From NCBI GenBank assembly GCA_016124735.1, contig WGMZ01000013.1:1-64000 (forward strand): 64,000 nt of DNA, read 5' to 3'. Every line of letters starts with the position of its first letter. The stretch's first letter is position 1. Of the stretch, positions 1-8,960 are shown in pieces. A model generated the notes under the pieces. The model ran no database searches and was not told the origin of the DNA. It saw nothing but the letters and a program-made list of their open reading frames with translations. Source of the DNA: Bacteroidota bacterium (GTDB taxonomy: Bacteria > Bacteroidota > Bacteroidia > UBA8524). Both the position numbers and the translations under genes were made by a program.

Positions 1-543
1 CACTCATAGCGGACCAAAGAAGTCCAACCCGAGAGGCGCCGCACCGCCAGGCATGAGTGCACTTTAATCTGCGAAACTCTCAACTCTAAACGCTATACCC
101 TACAGGAACTCTGAGCCGCCAGGCCCGGAAGGCATGAGTGCACTTTACTCTGCGAAACTCTCAACTCTATACGCTAAACCCCACAGGAACTCTGAGCCGC
201 CAGGCCCGGAAGGCCTGACCGGCATTTGAATCAGCCACGAAAACTCTAAATGCTAAACCAAAAAAGACCCCGGAGGGGTCGGACCATCCTTAACTTCAAC
301 ACAAAGCCGGTCAACAACCCTGAAGGGGTTGCCCAATCTTTCATCGTGACACTCATAGCGGACCAAAGAAGTCCAACCCGAGAGGCGCCGCACCGCCAGG
401 CCCGGAATATCTGAATGAAATTTACTCTGCGAAACTCTCAACTCTATACGCTAAACCCCACAGGAACTCTGAGCCGCTCGGCCCGGAAGGCATGAGCGGC
501 ATATTAATCAGCCACGAAAACTCTAAACCCTAAACGAAAAAAG
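1..543. repeat. Composite non-coding repeat block at the window edge
   Basis: Three unit types recur. Unit A (52 bp) is identical at 1-52 and 350-401. Unit B (81 bp) is tandem at 53-133 and 134-214 with a few differences, and a degraded third copy lies at about 412-491. Unit C (about 46 bp, ending in an A-run) is at 221-266 and 498-543. The order is A-B-B-C, hairpins, A-B'-C', so a longer module is itself repeated and probably continues left of the window. It lies downstream of the iscA stop. No transposase or credible protein is encoded; the open frame at 253-441 on the minus strand runs through the repeats and is taken as spurious. Confidence 0.85.
266..330. other. Two small hairpins inside the repeat block
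   Basis: A perfect inverted repeat GACCCC-gga-GGGGTC lies at 266-280. A second, AACCC-tgaag-GGGTT, lies at 316-330. Both sit between the two A-B-C modules and may form RNA or cruciform structure. Neither is followed by a long T-run, so they are not called terminators. Confidence 0.5.
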
Positions 544-566
544 CCCCTGCATTCGCAGAGGCTTTT
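541..566 (-). terminator. Terminator of the isc operon
   Basis: An inverted repeat pairs 541-550 with 555-564 (10 bp, one mismatch, ATTC loop). On the minus strand it is followed by a run of T. It lies 24 nt after the iscA stop codon and fits a rho-independent terminator for iscS-iscU-iscA. Confidence 0.7.
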
Positions 567-589
567 GAAAAGAAATCTATAGTTGTAGC

Positions 590-940
590 CTATACGGCAA
601 AACTCTCTCCGCAGCCACAGGTGCGTGTGGCATTCGGATTATTAAAGGCAAAACCTTTACCGTTCAACCCATCACTAAAATCAAGTTCGGTTCCGCAGAG
701 GTAAAGAAAACTCTTCATGTCACAGACGATTTTCACACCATTGCTTTCAAAGATCTGGTCGCCAGCTTTTTCTTCGTTGTCGAAATCCAGCTTATACGAC
801 AAACCGGAACAACCTCCACCTTCCACAGCTACCCGAATAAAATAGGTCTCGTCCAGGTTTGCTTCTTTCATGAGATCAAAAACACGTTGCGCTGCCTTAT
901 CGGTAGCGGTAATCATGCTGGTGTCGAGTGTTGTTTCCAT
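590..940 (-). CDS. iscA: IscA/HesB-family iron-sulfur assembly protein
   Basis: A 116-residue A-type Fe-S carrier that binds iron or a cluster and passes it to target apoproteins. The three family cysteines are present: C44 in GGGCSGLSY, and C108 and C110 in the C-terminal CGCG motif. Length matches the family (about 107-120). It starts 3 nt after the iscU stop and is the last gene of iscS-iscU-iscA, followed by a terminator hairpin. IscA, ErpA and SufA cannot be told apart by sequence alone; the neighbours favour the Isc assignment. Confidence 0.93.
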   Translation of the reverse strand: METTLDTSMITATDKAAQRVFDLMKEANLDETYFIRVAVEGGGCSGLSYKLDFDNEEKAGDQIFESNGVKIVCDMKSFLYLCGTELDFSDGLNGKGFAFNNPNATRTCGCGESFAV

Positions 941-943
941 AAC

Positions 944-1348
944 TTACAATTTTTCAATTGGAGGTAAACCGTTTTTCACACGGTAATCATTGATTGCTGC
1001 TTTGATTGCATCTTCTGCAAGTACTGAGCAGTGAATTTTAACCGGAGGAAGAGCCAACTCTTCCACAATATCCATGTTATCAATATTCATTGCATCTTCA
1101 ATGCTTTTTCCCTTGAGCCACTCTGTAGCCAAAGAAGATGAGGCAATAGCAGATCCGCATCCGAATGTTTTAAACTTCGCGTCGCTGATTTTACCTGTAG
1201 TTTCGTCAACTTCAATCTGGAGACGCATCACATCCCCACATTCCGGAGCACCAACCAATCCGGTACCCACTTTACTGCTGCTTTTATCCAGGGTACCAAT
1301 GTTCCGAGGATTGCTATAGTGGTCGATTACTTTTTCTGAGTAAGCCAT
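944..1348 (-). CDS. iscU: Fe-S cluster scaffold protein IscU
   Basis: A 134-residue scaffold on which IscS builds 2Fe-2S clusters. The ligands are visible: C37 and D39 in PECGDV, C64 in FGCGSA and C107 in HCSVLAEDA. The LPPVK segment (100-104) recognised by HscA in other bacteria is kept, although no hscA/hscB is in this window. It is separated from iscS by 114 nt that carry a strong hairpin, and is 3 nt upstream of iscA. Confidence 0.96.
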   Translation of the reverse strand: MAYSEKVIDHYSNPRNIGTLDKSSSKVGTGLVGAPECGDVMRLQIEVDETTGKISDAKFKTFGCGSAIASSSLATEWLKGKSIEDAMNIDNMDIVEELALPPVKIHCSVLAEDAIKAAINDYRVKNGLPPIEKL

Positions 1349-1367
1349 ATTCTTGTATTGTTTAAGG

Positions 1368-1395
1368 TTGAGGGTTTATGGTTTAAAACCCTCAC
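1368..1395 (-). other. Hairpin in the iscS-iscU gap
   Basis: TGAGGGTTT (1369-1377) pairs perfectly with AAACCCTCA (1386-1394) around an 8-nt loop. Part of it (GTTTATGG) has a reverse complement again near 1437-1450, so an alternative long-range pairing is possible. There is no T-run after it on either strand, so it looks more like an mRNA processing, stability or attenuation element than a terminator. Confidence 0.5.
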
Positions 1396-1462
1396 CGCAA
1401 TTATATATTATAAATAAGTTTATGCTGAAATACTTCAACCATAAACCATAATCTTTAAACCA

Positions 1463-2677
1463 TTAATGTTCCGCCCATTCAATGCTCTTCAGGTCAATGC
1501 CTTCTTTGAACATTTCCCAAAGCGGACTCATCTCACGAAGCTTTTCAACAGCCTCTTTCACGTGGTTAATTGCATAATCAACTTCCTCTTCAGTGGTAAA
1601 GCGGCTTAATCCAAAACGCAAGGAGGAATGTGCCAATTCATCATCTAATCCAAGGTTCTTCAAAACATAACTAGGTTCAAGAGAAGCGGAAGTACACGCT
1701 GATCCGGAAGATACTGCAATGTCTTTAACACCCATCATCAAACCTTCTCCTTCTACATACTTGAAAGAGATATTCGCCACATGTGGCAAACGGTGTTCTT
1801 TGCTTCCATTCAAATAAGCTTCCTCTACCGTTAACAATTCATTTTCCAATTTATTGCGAAGCGCGATGATTCGTTTGGTATCTTCTTCCATATCCAAGCG
1901 TGCTACTTCGCATGCCTTCCCGAAGCCAACGATTCCCGGCACGTTCAAAGTTCCGGAACGCATGCCACGTTCATGACCTCCGCCGTCCATTTGAGCCGTT
2001 ACTTTCACCCGTGGACCTTTGCGACGCACATACAAAGCACCAACGCCTTTCGGACCGTACATTTTGTGTGCAGAAAAAGACATCAGATCAATTCCATCGA
2101 CATTTACGTCAACAGGAATTTTTCCAACTGCCTGGGTACCATCTGTCATAAACAGGGCTCCATGTTTATGCGCAATGGCCGAAATTTCTTTGATGGGTTG
2201 AACCACACCAATTTCATTATTGCCATACATGATGCTCACCAAAATGGTGTCCGGACGCATTGCTGCTTCCAGTTCTGCAAGATCTACAAGTCCATCTTCT
2301 TTAACACTGAGGTAGGTCACTTCCGCACCCAGCTTTTCCACATGTTTACATGTGTCCAGAACTGCTTTATGTTCCGTATTCAGGGTAATGATATGTTTTC
2401 CCTTCTGCGCATACATTTCAAATACCCCTTTGATAGCGAGGTTATCTGCTTCTGTTGCTCCGGAAGTGAAGATAATTTCTTTAGGGTTGGCACCGATGAG
2501 CGCAGCAATCTGCTCCCGTGCATAGTCTACTGCTTCCTCTGCCGACCATCCAAAGCTATGAGAACGACTTGCCGCATTACCGAAATGGGTCGTAAAATAA
2601 GGCATCATAGCCTCCAAAACCCGAGGATCGATAGGGGTTGTTGCATTATTATCCAGATAGATTGGTAGCTTTAACAT
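1463..2677 (-). CDS. iscS: Cysteine desulfurase IscS
   Basis: A PLP enzyme that takes sulfur from cysteine, forming alanine and an enzyme persulfide that feeds IscU. The 404 residues equal the length of E. coli IscS. Key residues are H103 (TEHKAV), D179 (MTDG), the PLP lysine K205 ([10 protein letters not shown]) and persulfide C328 ([10 protein letters not shown]), at or within one position of the E. coli numbering. It is first gene of the isc operon, with a TAnnTTTG promoter upstream. No iscR-type repressor is adjacent. Confidence 0.97.
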   Translation of the reverse strand: MLKLPIYLDNNATTPIDPRVLEAMMPYFTTHFGNAASRSHSFGWSAEEAVDYAREQIAALIGANPKEIIFTSGATEADNLAIKGVFEMYAQKGKHIITLNTEHKAVLDTCKHVEKLGAEVTYLSVKEDGLVDLAELEAAMRPDTILVSIMYGNNEIGVVQPIKEISAIAHKHGALFMTDGTQAVGKIPVDVNVDGIDLMSFSAHKMYGPKGVGALYVRRKGPRVKVTAQMDGGGHERGMRSGTLNVPGIVGFGKACEVARLDMEEDTKRIIALRNKLENELLTVEEAYLNGSKEHRLPHVANISFKYVEGEGLMMGVKDIAVSSGSACTSASLEPSYVLKNLGLDDELAHSSLRFGLSRFTTEEEVDYAINHVKEAVEKLREMSPLWEMFKEGIDLKSIEWAEH

Positions 2678-2702
2678 CTTTCTTATTTAGACTAATTCTA
2701 CA

Positions 2703-2710
2703 CAAAGGTA
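2703..2710 (-). promoter_or_regulatory. -7 box of the isc operon promoter
   Basis: Read on the minus strand this is TACCTTTG, an exact match to the Bacteroidota TAnnTTTG box, 25 nt before the iscS start. A TTG lies upstream (2738-2740) but at a longer distance (27 nt) than usual, so only the -7 element is claimed. Confidence 0.6.
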
Positions 2711-2809
2711 ATACCTATTTCTGTATTCGTGTTGAAACAATGGAAATTTTCCCGGTCATTATTCCCGATTAATTGCTGCAGGGCGTTCCAGGCATTTCGT
2801 CAGGATTTA

Positions 2810-2817
2810 TAATTTTG
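2810..2817 (+). promoter_or_regulatory. -7 box directly before the epimerase start
   Basis: TAATTTTG is an exact TAnnTTTG match and ends 4 nt before the ATG at 2822. Transcription would begin at or next to the start codon, so the mRNA should be leaderless. Sequence from the box to the start reads TTTGCTCCATG. Confidence 0.65.
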
Positions 2818-2821
2818 CTCC

Positions 2822-3226
2822 ATGTTTGGAAAAATAGAACATCTCGGCATTGCTGTAAAGGATTTGGAACAGTCCAATACCTTATTCACCAAATTACTGG
2901 GCCGCCCACCCTACAAGCAGGAAGCAGTAGAGTCAGAGCATGTGATTACCTCTTTCTTCCTAAGTGGTGAGAATAAAATAGAGCTTTTGCAAGCTACCTC
3001 TCCCGAATCAGCAATCGCGAAATATATAGAAAAGAAGGGGGAGGGCATCCATCATATCGCTTTTGATGTTTCCGACATCTACGCCGAGATTGAGCGACTT
3101 AAGGCAGAAGGATTTCATCTCATCAATGAAACTCCGAAAAGTGGAGCAGACAATAAATTAATTGCCTTCCTGCATCCCAAAGGAACCAACGGAGTATTGA
3201 TTGAATTATGCATGGAAAAACCTTAG
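2822..3226 (+). CDS. mce: Methylmalonyl-CoA epimerase
   Basis: A 134-residue vicinal-oxygen-chelate (glyoxalase-fold) protein that interconverts the two epimers of methylmalonyl-CoA in propionyl-CoA metabolism. Both beta-alpha-beta-beta-beta modules are visible: one starts at KIEHLGIAVKDLE (about 4-16) and the second at GIHHIAFDVSDI (about 74-85), and the family glutamate is near the end (VLIELC). Length matches MCE. It is transcribed alone from a promoter box that nearly touches its ATG. No mutase gene is nearby. Confidence 0.92.
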   Translation: MFGKIEHLGIAVKDLEQSNTLFTKLLGRPPYKQEAVESEHVITSFFLSGENKIELLQATSPESAIAKYIEKKGEGIHHIAFDVSDIYAEIERLKAEGFHLINETPKSGADNKLIAFLHPKGTNGVLIELCMEKP

Positions 3227-3269
3227 TCCTGTGTTTTAAGTGTTTTGAAATTCCTCTTTCGAGCTGTTA

Positions 3270-3296
3270 GAATTGACTGTAAAAGCTTGTCAATTC
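3270..3296. other. Hairpin downstream of the epimerase gene
   Basis: GAATTGAC (3270-3277) and GTCAATTC (3289-3296) form a perfect 8-bp stem with an 11-nt loop, 43 nt after the epimerase stop. There is no T-run, so it may be a weak terminator or an RNA 3'-end structure. Nothing else recognisable lies in the 227-nt gap. Confidence 0.4.
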
Positions 3297-3453
3297 AGGA
3301 CTTAAATGACTGATTTCATGATTGTTCCTTAGTAGTAACCGCTAACTAGGCAATTGTTCCCGTATTGATTTGTTGCAGAATAATATCTTAAATTCGGTTT
3401 GTTATTGAGCCAATAAATGGCTCATAATCAGAAAACCAAAACCAACTTTTTGC

Positions 3454-4047
3454 ATGAGAATCGTTCGTATAAGCGGTTTCTTAGCGTTACTTGCTTTATT
3501 GTCTTGCGATACGTTCAACAGCGGTCCACCCTGCACTGCAATTCAGGGTCAATATATTCGTGTGCTGGGATTGGACATTAGCAATCAACAAATGAGTCCA
3601 TGTTGCGACGAACCGATTCCTCCTTTCTCCAAAATCCATTTCAAAGAATATCGGATGCAATTGAATTTTCAGATTCAGTATTATTCTGAGCTGAAGACCA
3701 ACTCTATGTTATGGAACAGCTGCTATGCCTACGATTGCCCTCAGAACGGCGAAAATGGCTCTAAAGAAACGATATCAGAATTCGACATAGTTAGTCTTTA
3801 CGATTTCGATGAAAACCATAAAAAGGGTGAATCGGTTCGGGATTTATTTGATTACGAGGAAAATAAAACCCGTATTTCCCTAAACACCTACATGAAATCC
3901 AACTCGCGGCACATCCGGCGGGCCACCAACTATCTTTACCTCATGCAGGAGCCAACTCAGAGCGATACCGTTGCATTTAAAATCACTTTATCCCTCGATA
4001 ACGGCAACAAATTCACTGAAATCACGAGCCCGGTAATCTTCAACTAG
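3454..4047 (+). CDS. Hypothetical lipoprotein
   Basis: 197 residues that I do not recognise. The N-terminus is a lipoprotein signal: a basic start, a hydrophobic run LALLALLS and the lipobox cysteine C18. The mature part has five further cysteines (two in a CC pair near residue 50, later ones in NSCYAYDC) and many acidic and aromatic residues, with no known motif. It stands alone between an epimerase and a flavoprotein gene with its own gaps on both sides. A membrane-anchored periplasmic or surface protein is the most that can be inferred. Confidence 0.75.
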   Translation: MRIVRISGFLALLALLSCDTFNSGPPCTAIQGQYIRVLGLDISNQQMSPCCDEPIPPFSKIHFKEYRMQLNFQIQYYSELKTNSMLWNSCYAYDCPQNGENGSKETISEFDIVSLYDFDENHKKGESVRDLFDYEENKTRISLNTYMKSNSRHIRRATNYLYLMQEPTQSDTVAFKITLSLDNGNKFTEITSPVIFN

Positions 4048-4078
4048 CTTGCATTCCTTTCAATCCTGAAACAAAATG

Positions 4079-4086
4079 TACTTTTG
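4079..4086 (+). promoter_or_regulatory. -7 box that fixes the flavoprotein start
   Basis: TACTTTTG matches TAnnTTTG exactly and ends 6 nt before the ATG at 4093. An upstream in-frame TTG at 4084 lies inside the box and so is unlikely to be translated. Confidence 0.65.
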
Positions 4087-4092
4087 CGGCAC

Positions 4093-5667
4093 ATGGCTGA
4101 AAACCGCACAAAAAAGGCATTGATTATTGGCGCAGGTCCTGCAGGTCTTACGGCCGCGTGGGAACTACTTCACCGAACAGATATCAAGCCTGTATTAATT
4201 GAAGCCGATTCCGAATATGTTGGCGGTATTGCCCGTACCGTTAATTTTAAGGGAAACCGCATCGATATTGGCGGACATCGCTTTTTTTCTAAGTCGGATC
4301 GGGTAATGGATTGGTGGCTGAATATTATGCCCATCGATCCTCATGCAGAAAAGAACTTCTCCATCCAATATCACAATAAATCCAAAGAAATACATCGCCA
4401 GGACTCAGATGGAAATCCAGACGAGATTATGCTGGTGAGAAATAGAAAATCCCGGATTTATTACGATAAAAAATTCTTTGATTACCCGGTTAAACTCAAT
4501 CCCGACACCGTGCAAAAACTCGGTTTTGGGAAGATGCTACGAATAGGTTCCAGCTATATCAAAAGCGCCATATTCCCAATTCGTAACGAAGAAAATCTGG
4601 AACAGTTCTTTATCAATCGTTTCGGAAAAGAACTCTATTTAACCTTTTTCAAAGAATATACTGAAAAAGTATGGGGCCATCCTTGCAGTGAAATAAGTGC
4701 AGAATGGGGAAAACAAAGAATCAAAGGACTAAACCTTCGTTCTGCGCTCGCAAATTTTTTCGGCAGCCTCTTCGGAAATGAAGATGACCTGAAGCAAAAG
4801 AAGAAGGAAACGTCGCTCATTGAGCGTTTTCTCTATCCCAAATACGGACCCGGTCAACTCTGGGAAATTGTTCGGGATGATGTTTTATCGAAAGGCGGCG
4901 AATTGATCATGAATAGCCGCTGCACCCGTATCTTTAGCGATGGAAATACAATCACCGGAATTGAAGTAACCGACGAAAAAGGCGGAACAAAAACTCTTGA
5001 AGCCGATTATTACTTCTCTACCATGCCGATACGCGATCTGGTGCAAGGCTGGGTAGGAGAAGTGCCTCAGAGAATACTGGAAGTGGCAAAAGGATTGGAA
5101 TACCGCGACTTTTTTACCGTAGGCCTGTTAGTAAAAGACCTTAAGATCAAAGAAACGCATCCGCAAGCACCCAAGCTGATTCAGGACAACTGGATATACA
5201 TTCAGGAACCGGGCGTGGAAATCGGTCGACTGCAAATATTTAACAACTGGAGCCCATTCATGGTTGCAGATGAAAACACCGTATGGCTGGGACTGGAATA
5301 TTTTTGCAGGGATACTGACCCGGTTTGGAACCAGTCCGATGAGGAACTCATCCAGCTGGGCAAAGAAGAACTGAGCCGTATTGGAATAATTGAAGAACAC
5401 GCTGTACTTGATGCCTGTGTAATTCGCATGCCAAAAACCTATCCTGCCTACTTTGGCACTTATGGGTCTTTTGATGAAATCCAGACATTCCTGAATGGAT
5501 ATGAAAACCTGTTTCCCGTTGGAAGAAATGGCATGCATAAATATAACAATCAGGATCACAGTATGCTAACTGCCATGACGGCGGTAGATAATATTATTGC
5601 CGGAAGAACTGACAAAAGCAACCTCTGGGAAATCAATACCGAAGAAGAATACCACGAAGAAAAATAA
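4093..5667 (+). CDS. FAD-dependent oxidoreductase, UDP-galactopyranose mutase-like
   Basis: 524 residues. The N-terminal Rossmann motif is clear: [10 protein letters not shown] at about 9-18, then an acidic residue after the second strand (LIEADS). The segment [13 protein letters not shown] resembles the UDP-galactopyranose mutase / protoporphyrinogen-oxidase-like branch of the amine-oxidase superfamily. Such proteins often act on nucleotide sugars or lipid-linked glycans, but the substrate cannot be read here. ATG 4093 is chosen over TTG 4084 because the promoter box overlaps the latter. The porin gene follows after 28 nt and may be co-transcribed. Confidence 0.8.
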   Translation: MAENRTKKALIIGAGPAGLTAAWELLHRTDIKPVLIEADSEYVGGIARTVNFKGNRIDIGGHRFFSKSDRVMDWWLNIMPIDPHAEKNFSIQYHNKSKEIHRQDSDGNPDEIMLVRNRKSRIYYDKKFFDYPVKLNPDTVQKLGFGKMLRIGSSYIKSAIFPIRNEENLEQFFINRFGKELYLTFFKEYTEKVWGHPCSEISAEWGKQRIKGLNLRSALANFFGSLFGNEDDLKQKKKETSLIERFLYPKYGPGQLWEIVRDDVLSKGGELIMNSRCTRIFSDGNTITGIEVTDEKGGTKTLEADYYFSTMPIRDLVQGWVGEVPQRILEVAKGLEYRDFFTVGLLVKDLKIKETHPQAPKLIQDNWIYIQEPGVEIGRLQIFNNWSPFMVADENTVWLGLEYFCRDTDPVWNQSDEELIQLGKEELSRIGIIEEHAVLDACVIRMPKTYPAYFGTYGSFDEIQTFLNGYENLFPVGRNGMHKYNNQDHSMLTAMTAVDNIIAGRTDKSNLWEINTEEEYHEEK

Positions 5668-5695
5668 GCAAGGCAAACGTTAAATTGCCAGAGAT

Positions 5696-6796
5696 ATGAG
5701 ATGGCGGTTCTTTCTTCTATTCATTGCCCCCTCCCTCTTGCATGCCGGCAACGGCAATGGATTTAAAGGGAAACCTCAGTTCTACTATCTTTCATATCTC
5801 GATGCCTATTATTCAACCAATTTAAATTCGAAAATAAGAGGCCCCTCTGAGAGCTTTTTGTACAATTACAACAGAAACAATACCTTCAGCCAAAACCTCG
5901 TGTTGCTAGGATTAAATGTGAAGCACCCACGCTATCGTGCTGATTTATCATTTCAAACAGGAACCTATGTCGCAGACAATTACAAGACTGAGTCTTTTTG
6001 GACATCCCTAATTCATGAAGCCAAAGCAGGAATTGCACTGAACAGGAAGAAGTCCCTTTGGGTAGACGCGGGCATTATTAATTCGTATATAGGCTTTGAA
6101 TCGCCGAAAGGAATCGATAACGCTACCCTCACCCGATCCCTGGCAGCAGAAGCTTCACCCTATTATCTGACCGGGATGCGGCTGGGTTGGGAGCGTGATA
6201 GCCTGACTATTGCAGGATATTTGTTAAATGGATGGCAAACCATCCACCCTGCCAATCATGCTCCCACACCTTCTATAGGAACCGAAATAAAGTGGAAAGC
6301 CAATAAAACGGGAACCCTGACCTGGAATACTTTTCTAGGAAGTGTTTCAACTGCGGATACCAACAGATACAACCGCTATTTCAGCGATCTTTATTGGAAA
6401 CAAAAAATCCGAAAAAAATGGTGGCTGGTCTACGCCTTTGATATTGGCACCCAGCAAAACATTAGCCATACAGGATGGAATTCATGGTGGAATTCTACCT
6501 TTATTGTGCAATACAAGATCAATAAGTATTGGAGAATGGCGGTTCGTGCAGAATACTTTCATGACCCCCATCAAACCGCTACCTACGATTATAAATCCTA
6601 TCCCGGTTTTCAGGCATATGGCGCCTCTTTCAATCTGGATTGCCTGATAATTGAAGATTTACCTATCCGCTTAGAATACCGTTACATTAAAAGAACCCTC
6701 TATTCATTGGGAAACCCGGAAATCCATACTATTACATTAACAGTTTGCGGAATTGCATCCAATGAATTCCATTTACCGACCAAAGCCAAACATTAA
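5696..6796 (+). CDS. Outer-membrane porin, BBP2/OmpL-like family
   Basis: 366 residues with a signal peptide ending near LLHAGNG. The body is full of alternating hydrophobic and aromatic strands. Family-typical stretches are seen: LSYLDAYYSTNLN near the N-terminus, LSFQTGTYVADNY, VDAGIINSYIGFES and LTRSLAAEASPYYLTG, which is the recognisable core of Bacteroidota BBP2 porins. It should form a beta-barrel for small solutes. It is 28 nt downstream of the flavoprotein gene. Confidence 0.85.
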   Translation: MRWRFFLLFIAPSLLHAGNGNGFKGKPQFYYLSYLDAYYSTNLNSKIRGPSESFLYNYNRNNTFSQNLVLLGLNVKHPRYRADLSFQTGTYVADNYKTESFWTSLIHEAKAGIALNRKKSLWVDAGIINSYIGFESPKGIDNATLTRSLAAEASPYYLTGMRLGWERDSLTIAGYLLNGWQTIHPANHAPTPSIGTEIKWKANKTGTLTWNTFLGSVSTADTNRYNRYFSDLYWKQKIRKKWWLVYAFDIGTQQNISHTGWNSWWNSTFIVQYKINKYWRMAVRAEYFHDPHQTATYDYKSYPGFQAYGASFNLDCLIIEDLPIRLEYRYIKRTLYSLGNPEIHTITLTVCGIASNEFHLPTKAKH

Positions 6797-6843
6797 GCTG
6801 AATATTTATTCATTTTAACAAATGATGCCCCAAATTTGTTGCT

Positions 6844-7977
6844 GTGAAAGTATTGAAAAAGATTTTTAAGATGATACTAATAAGCCTGATCAGCCTAATC
6901 GCGCTCATTTTCGTGGTAGGTTTTATATTTATACAAACCAGCAAGCAGTTTGGCAAAACACCAAGTGATACGCAAAAGGCCCAATATGCTACGCTGAATC
7001 ATTATTCGGATGGAGCATTCCGCAATTACGATAATGTCGAAGTTAAGATAACCCCAGCCGGGATGATCAAGATGATTCCGGAATATTTCAAAAAAGGCAC
7101 CCACCGCGAACCGGATCATGACTTACCCAGAGAAAAGTTGGATTCTTTGGAAATTACCCAAACGCCAGACAGCAATCTGGAGTTGAATTGGTTCGGTCAC
7201 AGCGCCTTATTGTTGCAGATGAATGGAAAACGCATCATGATTGACCCCATGATGGGGCCAACCCCCGCGCCGCACCCAATGCTCGGAAAAAACCGCTACG
7301 CACCGGGGCTCCCCATTCAGGCGGAGCAACTGCCAGCCCTCGATATTGTATTGTACTCACACGACCATTATGATCACCTTGATTATGAGTCGGTGATGAA
7401 AATAAAGGACAAAACCGTGCTTTTTCTGGTTCCTCTCGGATTGAAAAATCATCTGGTATATTGGGGAGTCGATTCCAATAAAGTACAGGAATTCGACTGG
7501 TGGGATTCCACCGAAGTGGATGGATATACCTTCGTTTGCACCCCCGCTCAACATTTTAGCGGAAGAGGCCTTGGCGACCGTGGTTCCACACTTTGGTGTT
7601 CCTGGGTGGTGATGAACAATGGCAAGCGAATCTATTTTAGCGGCGACAGCGGTTATGGTCGACATTTCAAAGAAATAGGAGAGAAATATGGCCCCTTTGA
7701 TTTTGCTATGATGGAATGCGGACAATACAACGAAAAATGGAAAGAGATCCACATGATGCCGGAGGAAACCGCTCAGGCGGCCGTGGATATTAAAGCCAAA
7801 ACCTTCATGCCTATCCACTGGGGAGCCTTCACGTTATCCTTACACGAGTGGAACGACTCACCGAAACGTGTCACGGCTGCAGCAGAGAAACTGGGCATCC
7901 CCATTATTACGCCTATCATCGGCGAAACCATGGACCTCAATCACCTGAAGCCACTGAACAAGTGGTGGGAAGAATAA
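6844..7977 (+). CDS. Membrane-anchored metallo-beta-lactamase-fold hydrolase (NAPE-PLD/RomA-like)
   Basis: 377 residues. A basic N-terminus and one hydrophobic helix (about 10-31) anchor the protein. The metal motif is SHDHYDHLDY (H173, H175, D177, H178), followed by later ligands in PAQHFSGRG, YFSGDSGYG and MPIHWGAF. The spacing and the HFSGRG segment match the RomA / N-acyl-phosphatidylethanolamine phospholipase D-like group, so a phosphodiesterase on a lipid-like substrate is plausible. The GTG start at 6844 gives the basic N-terminal region; no nearby ATG keeps it. Confidence 0.85.
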   Translation: MKVLKKIFKMILISLISLIALIFVVGFIFIQTSKQFGKTPSDTQKAQYATLNHYSDGAFRNYDNVEVKITPAGMIKMIPEYFKKGTHREPDHDLPREKLDSLEITQTPDSNLELNWFGHSALLLQMNGKRIMIDPMMGPTPAPHPMLGKNRYAPGLPIQAEQLPALDIVLYSHDHYDHLDYESVMKIKDKTVLFLVPLGLKNHLVYWGVDSNKVQEFDWWDSTEVDGYTFVCTPAQHFSGRGLGDRGSTLWCSWVVMNNGKRIYFSGDSGYGRHFKEIGEKYGPFDFAMMECGQYNEKWKEIHMMPEETAQAAVDIKAKTFMPIHWGAFTLSLHEWNDSPKRVTAAAEKLGIPIITPIIGETMDLNHLKPLNKWWEE

Positions 7978-7988
7978 ATCCCTTTCCC

Positions 7989-7996
7989 TACTTTAG
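7989..7996 (+). promoter_or_regulatory. Probable -7 box before the PqqB-like gene
   Basis: TACTTTAG matches TAnnTTTG at 7 of 8 positions and ends 4 nt before the ATG at 8001, in the same arrangement as several exact boxes in this window. Confidence 0.4.
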
Positions 7997-8000
7997 ATGA

Positions 8001-8960
8001 ATGAAGTACGCCCTGATTGGTAGCCTGTTCATTTTATTTTCCTGTTCACAAGCGCCGAAAAATGCCCCGGGAGAACCAAATGAAAACTCCAGGCAGGATT
8101 CGCCCTATTTATTGGTTTTAGGCAATGTTCAGGATGCCGGTTCTCCGCAGGCCGGATGTATCAAAGTCTGCTGCAGGGACCTTTGGAACCACCCCGATTC
8201 CAGCAGAATGGTCAGTTCCCTGGCCTTCGTCAATCCAACCACGGATAACCTGGTTGTTTTTGATGCCACCCCGGATTTTTCCAGGCAACTTCTCCTAGCA
8301 AACACGGCCAATCATCATCCACTAAATCTTAAAGGCATTTTTCTAACCCATGCGCATATTGGGCATTATACCGGACTCATGTATCTCGGAAAAGAAGCCT
8401 GGAACACAAAGGAGGTTCCGGTGTACTGCATGCCGAGAATGTTCAGCTTCCTTCAAAATGAGGCGCCCTGGGAAGCTTTGGAGAAAAATCACAACATTGA
8501 TCTTATCGAGATGATGGCCTTAAATGGCGAGAGCCCAGACAGCAACCTCATGGTATTCCCTATTCCGGTTCCTCACCGCGACGAATACTCAGAAACGGTG
8601 GCTTACATCATTCAATCCGGAGATAAAAAAGCCCTGTTCCTTCCCGATATCGACAAATGGGAAAAGTGGGAACTGAATATTGACAGCCTCATCCATCAGG
8701 TCGATTATGCTTTTTTAGATGGCACCTTCTTCGATGGAAACGAAGTGCCCAACCGGGCTATAAAAACGATTCCCCACCCCTTTATTTCCGAAAGTCTCGA
8801 AAGGTTTTCTCATCTGGATTCTGTCAATAGAAACAAGGTTTGGTTCATCCATCTGAACCATACGAACCCCGCGCTGAATCCCAAATCTGATGCTTCTAAA
8901 AAAATCCAAGCCGCTGGCATGCACGTGGCCCGAACAGGAGATATCTTCAACTTCGACTAA
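8001..8960 (+). CDS. PqqB-like metallo-beta-lactamase-fold lipoprotein
   Basis: 319 residues with a lipobox cysteine at C15 (LFILFSC). The mature part resembles PqqB-like MBL proteins: an N-terminal DAGSPQAGC segment with C53, C57 and C58, then LTHAHIGHYTGL (H117, H119, H122). The usual HxHxDH aspartate is replaced by glycine, as I recall for this subgroup. Later histidines are in PVPHRDEY and IHLNHTNP. No pqqA/C/D/E is near, so a role in PQQ synthesis is unlikely. Its stop overlaps that of the convergent SGNH gene by 4 bp. Confidence 0.8.
   Translation: MKYALIGSLFILFSCSQAPKNAPGEPNENSRQDSPYLLVLGNVQDAGSPQAGCIKVCCRDLWNHPDSSRMVSSLAFVNPTTDNLVVFDATPDFSRQLLLANTANHHPLNLKGIFLTHAHIGHYTGLMYLGKEAWNTKEVPVYCMPRMFSFLQNEAPWEALEKNHNIDLIEMMALNGESPDSNLMVFPIPVPHRDEYSETVAYIIQSGDKKALFLPDIDKWEKWELNIDSLIHQVDYAFLDGTFFDGNEVPNRAIKTIPHPFISESLERFSHLDSVNRNKVWFIHLNHTNPALNPKSDASKKIQAAGMHVARTGDIFNFD

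Noticed and set aside
253-441. 62-residue minus-strand open frame in the left repeat block
   Set aside because: It runs through repeated non-coding units and hairpins, has no start signal or domain, and half of its sequence comes from the duplicated 52-bp unit.
1973-2668. 231-residue open frame antisense to iscS
   Set aside because: Long but wholly opposite a strongly conserved enzyme; the composition is that of a codon-shadow, with no family resemblance.
6844-8960. PQQ biosynthesis or beta-lactam resistance locus
   Set aside because: The two MBL-fold genes belong to NAPE-PLD-like and PqqB-like groups, and no pqqA, pqqC-E or other resistance gene is adjacent.
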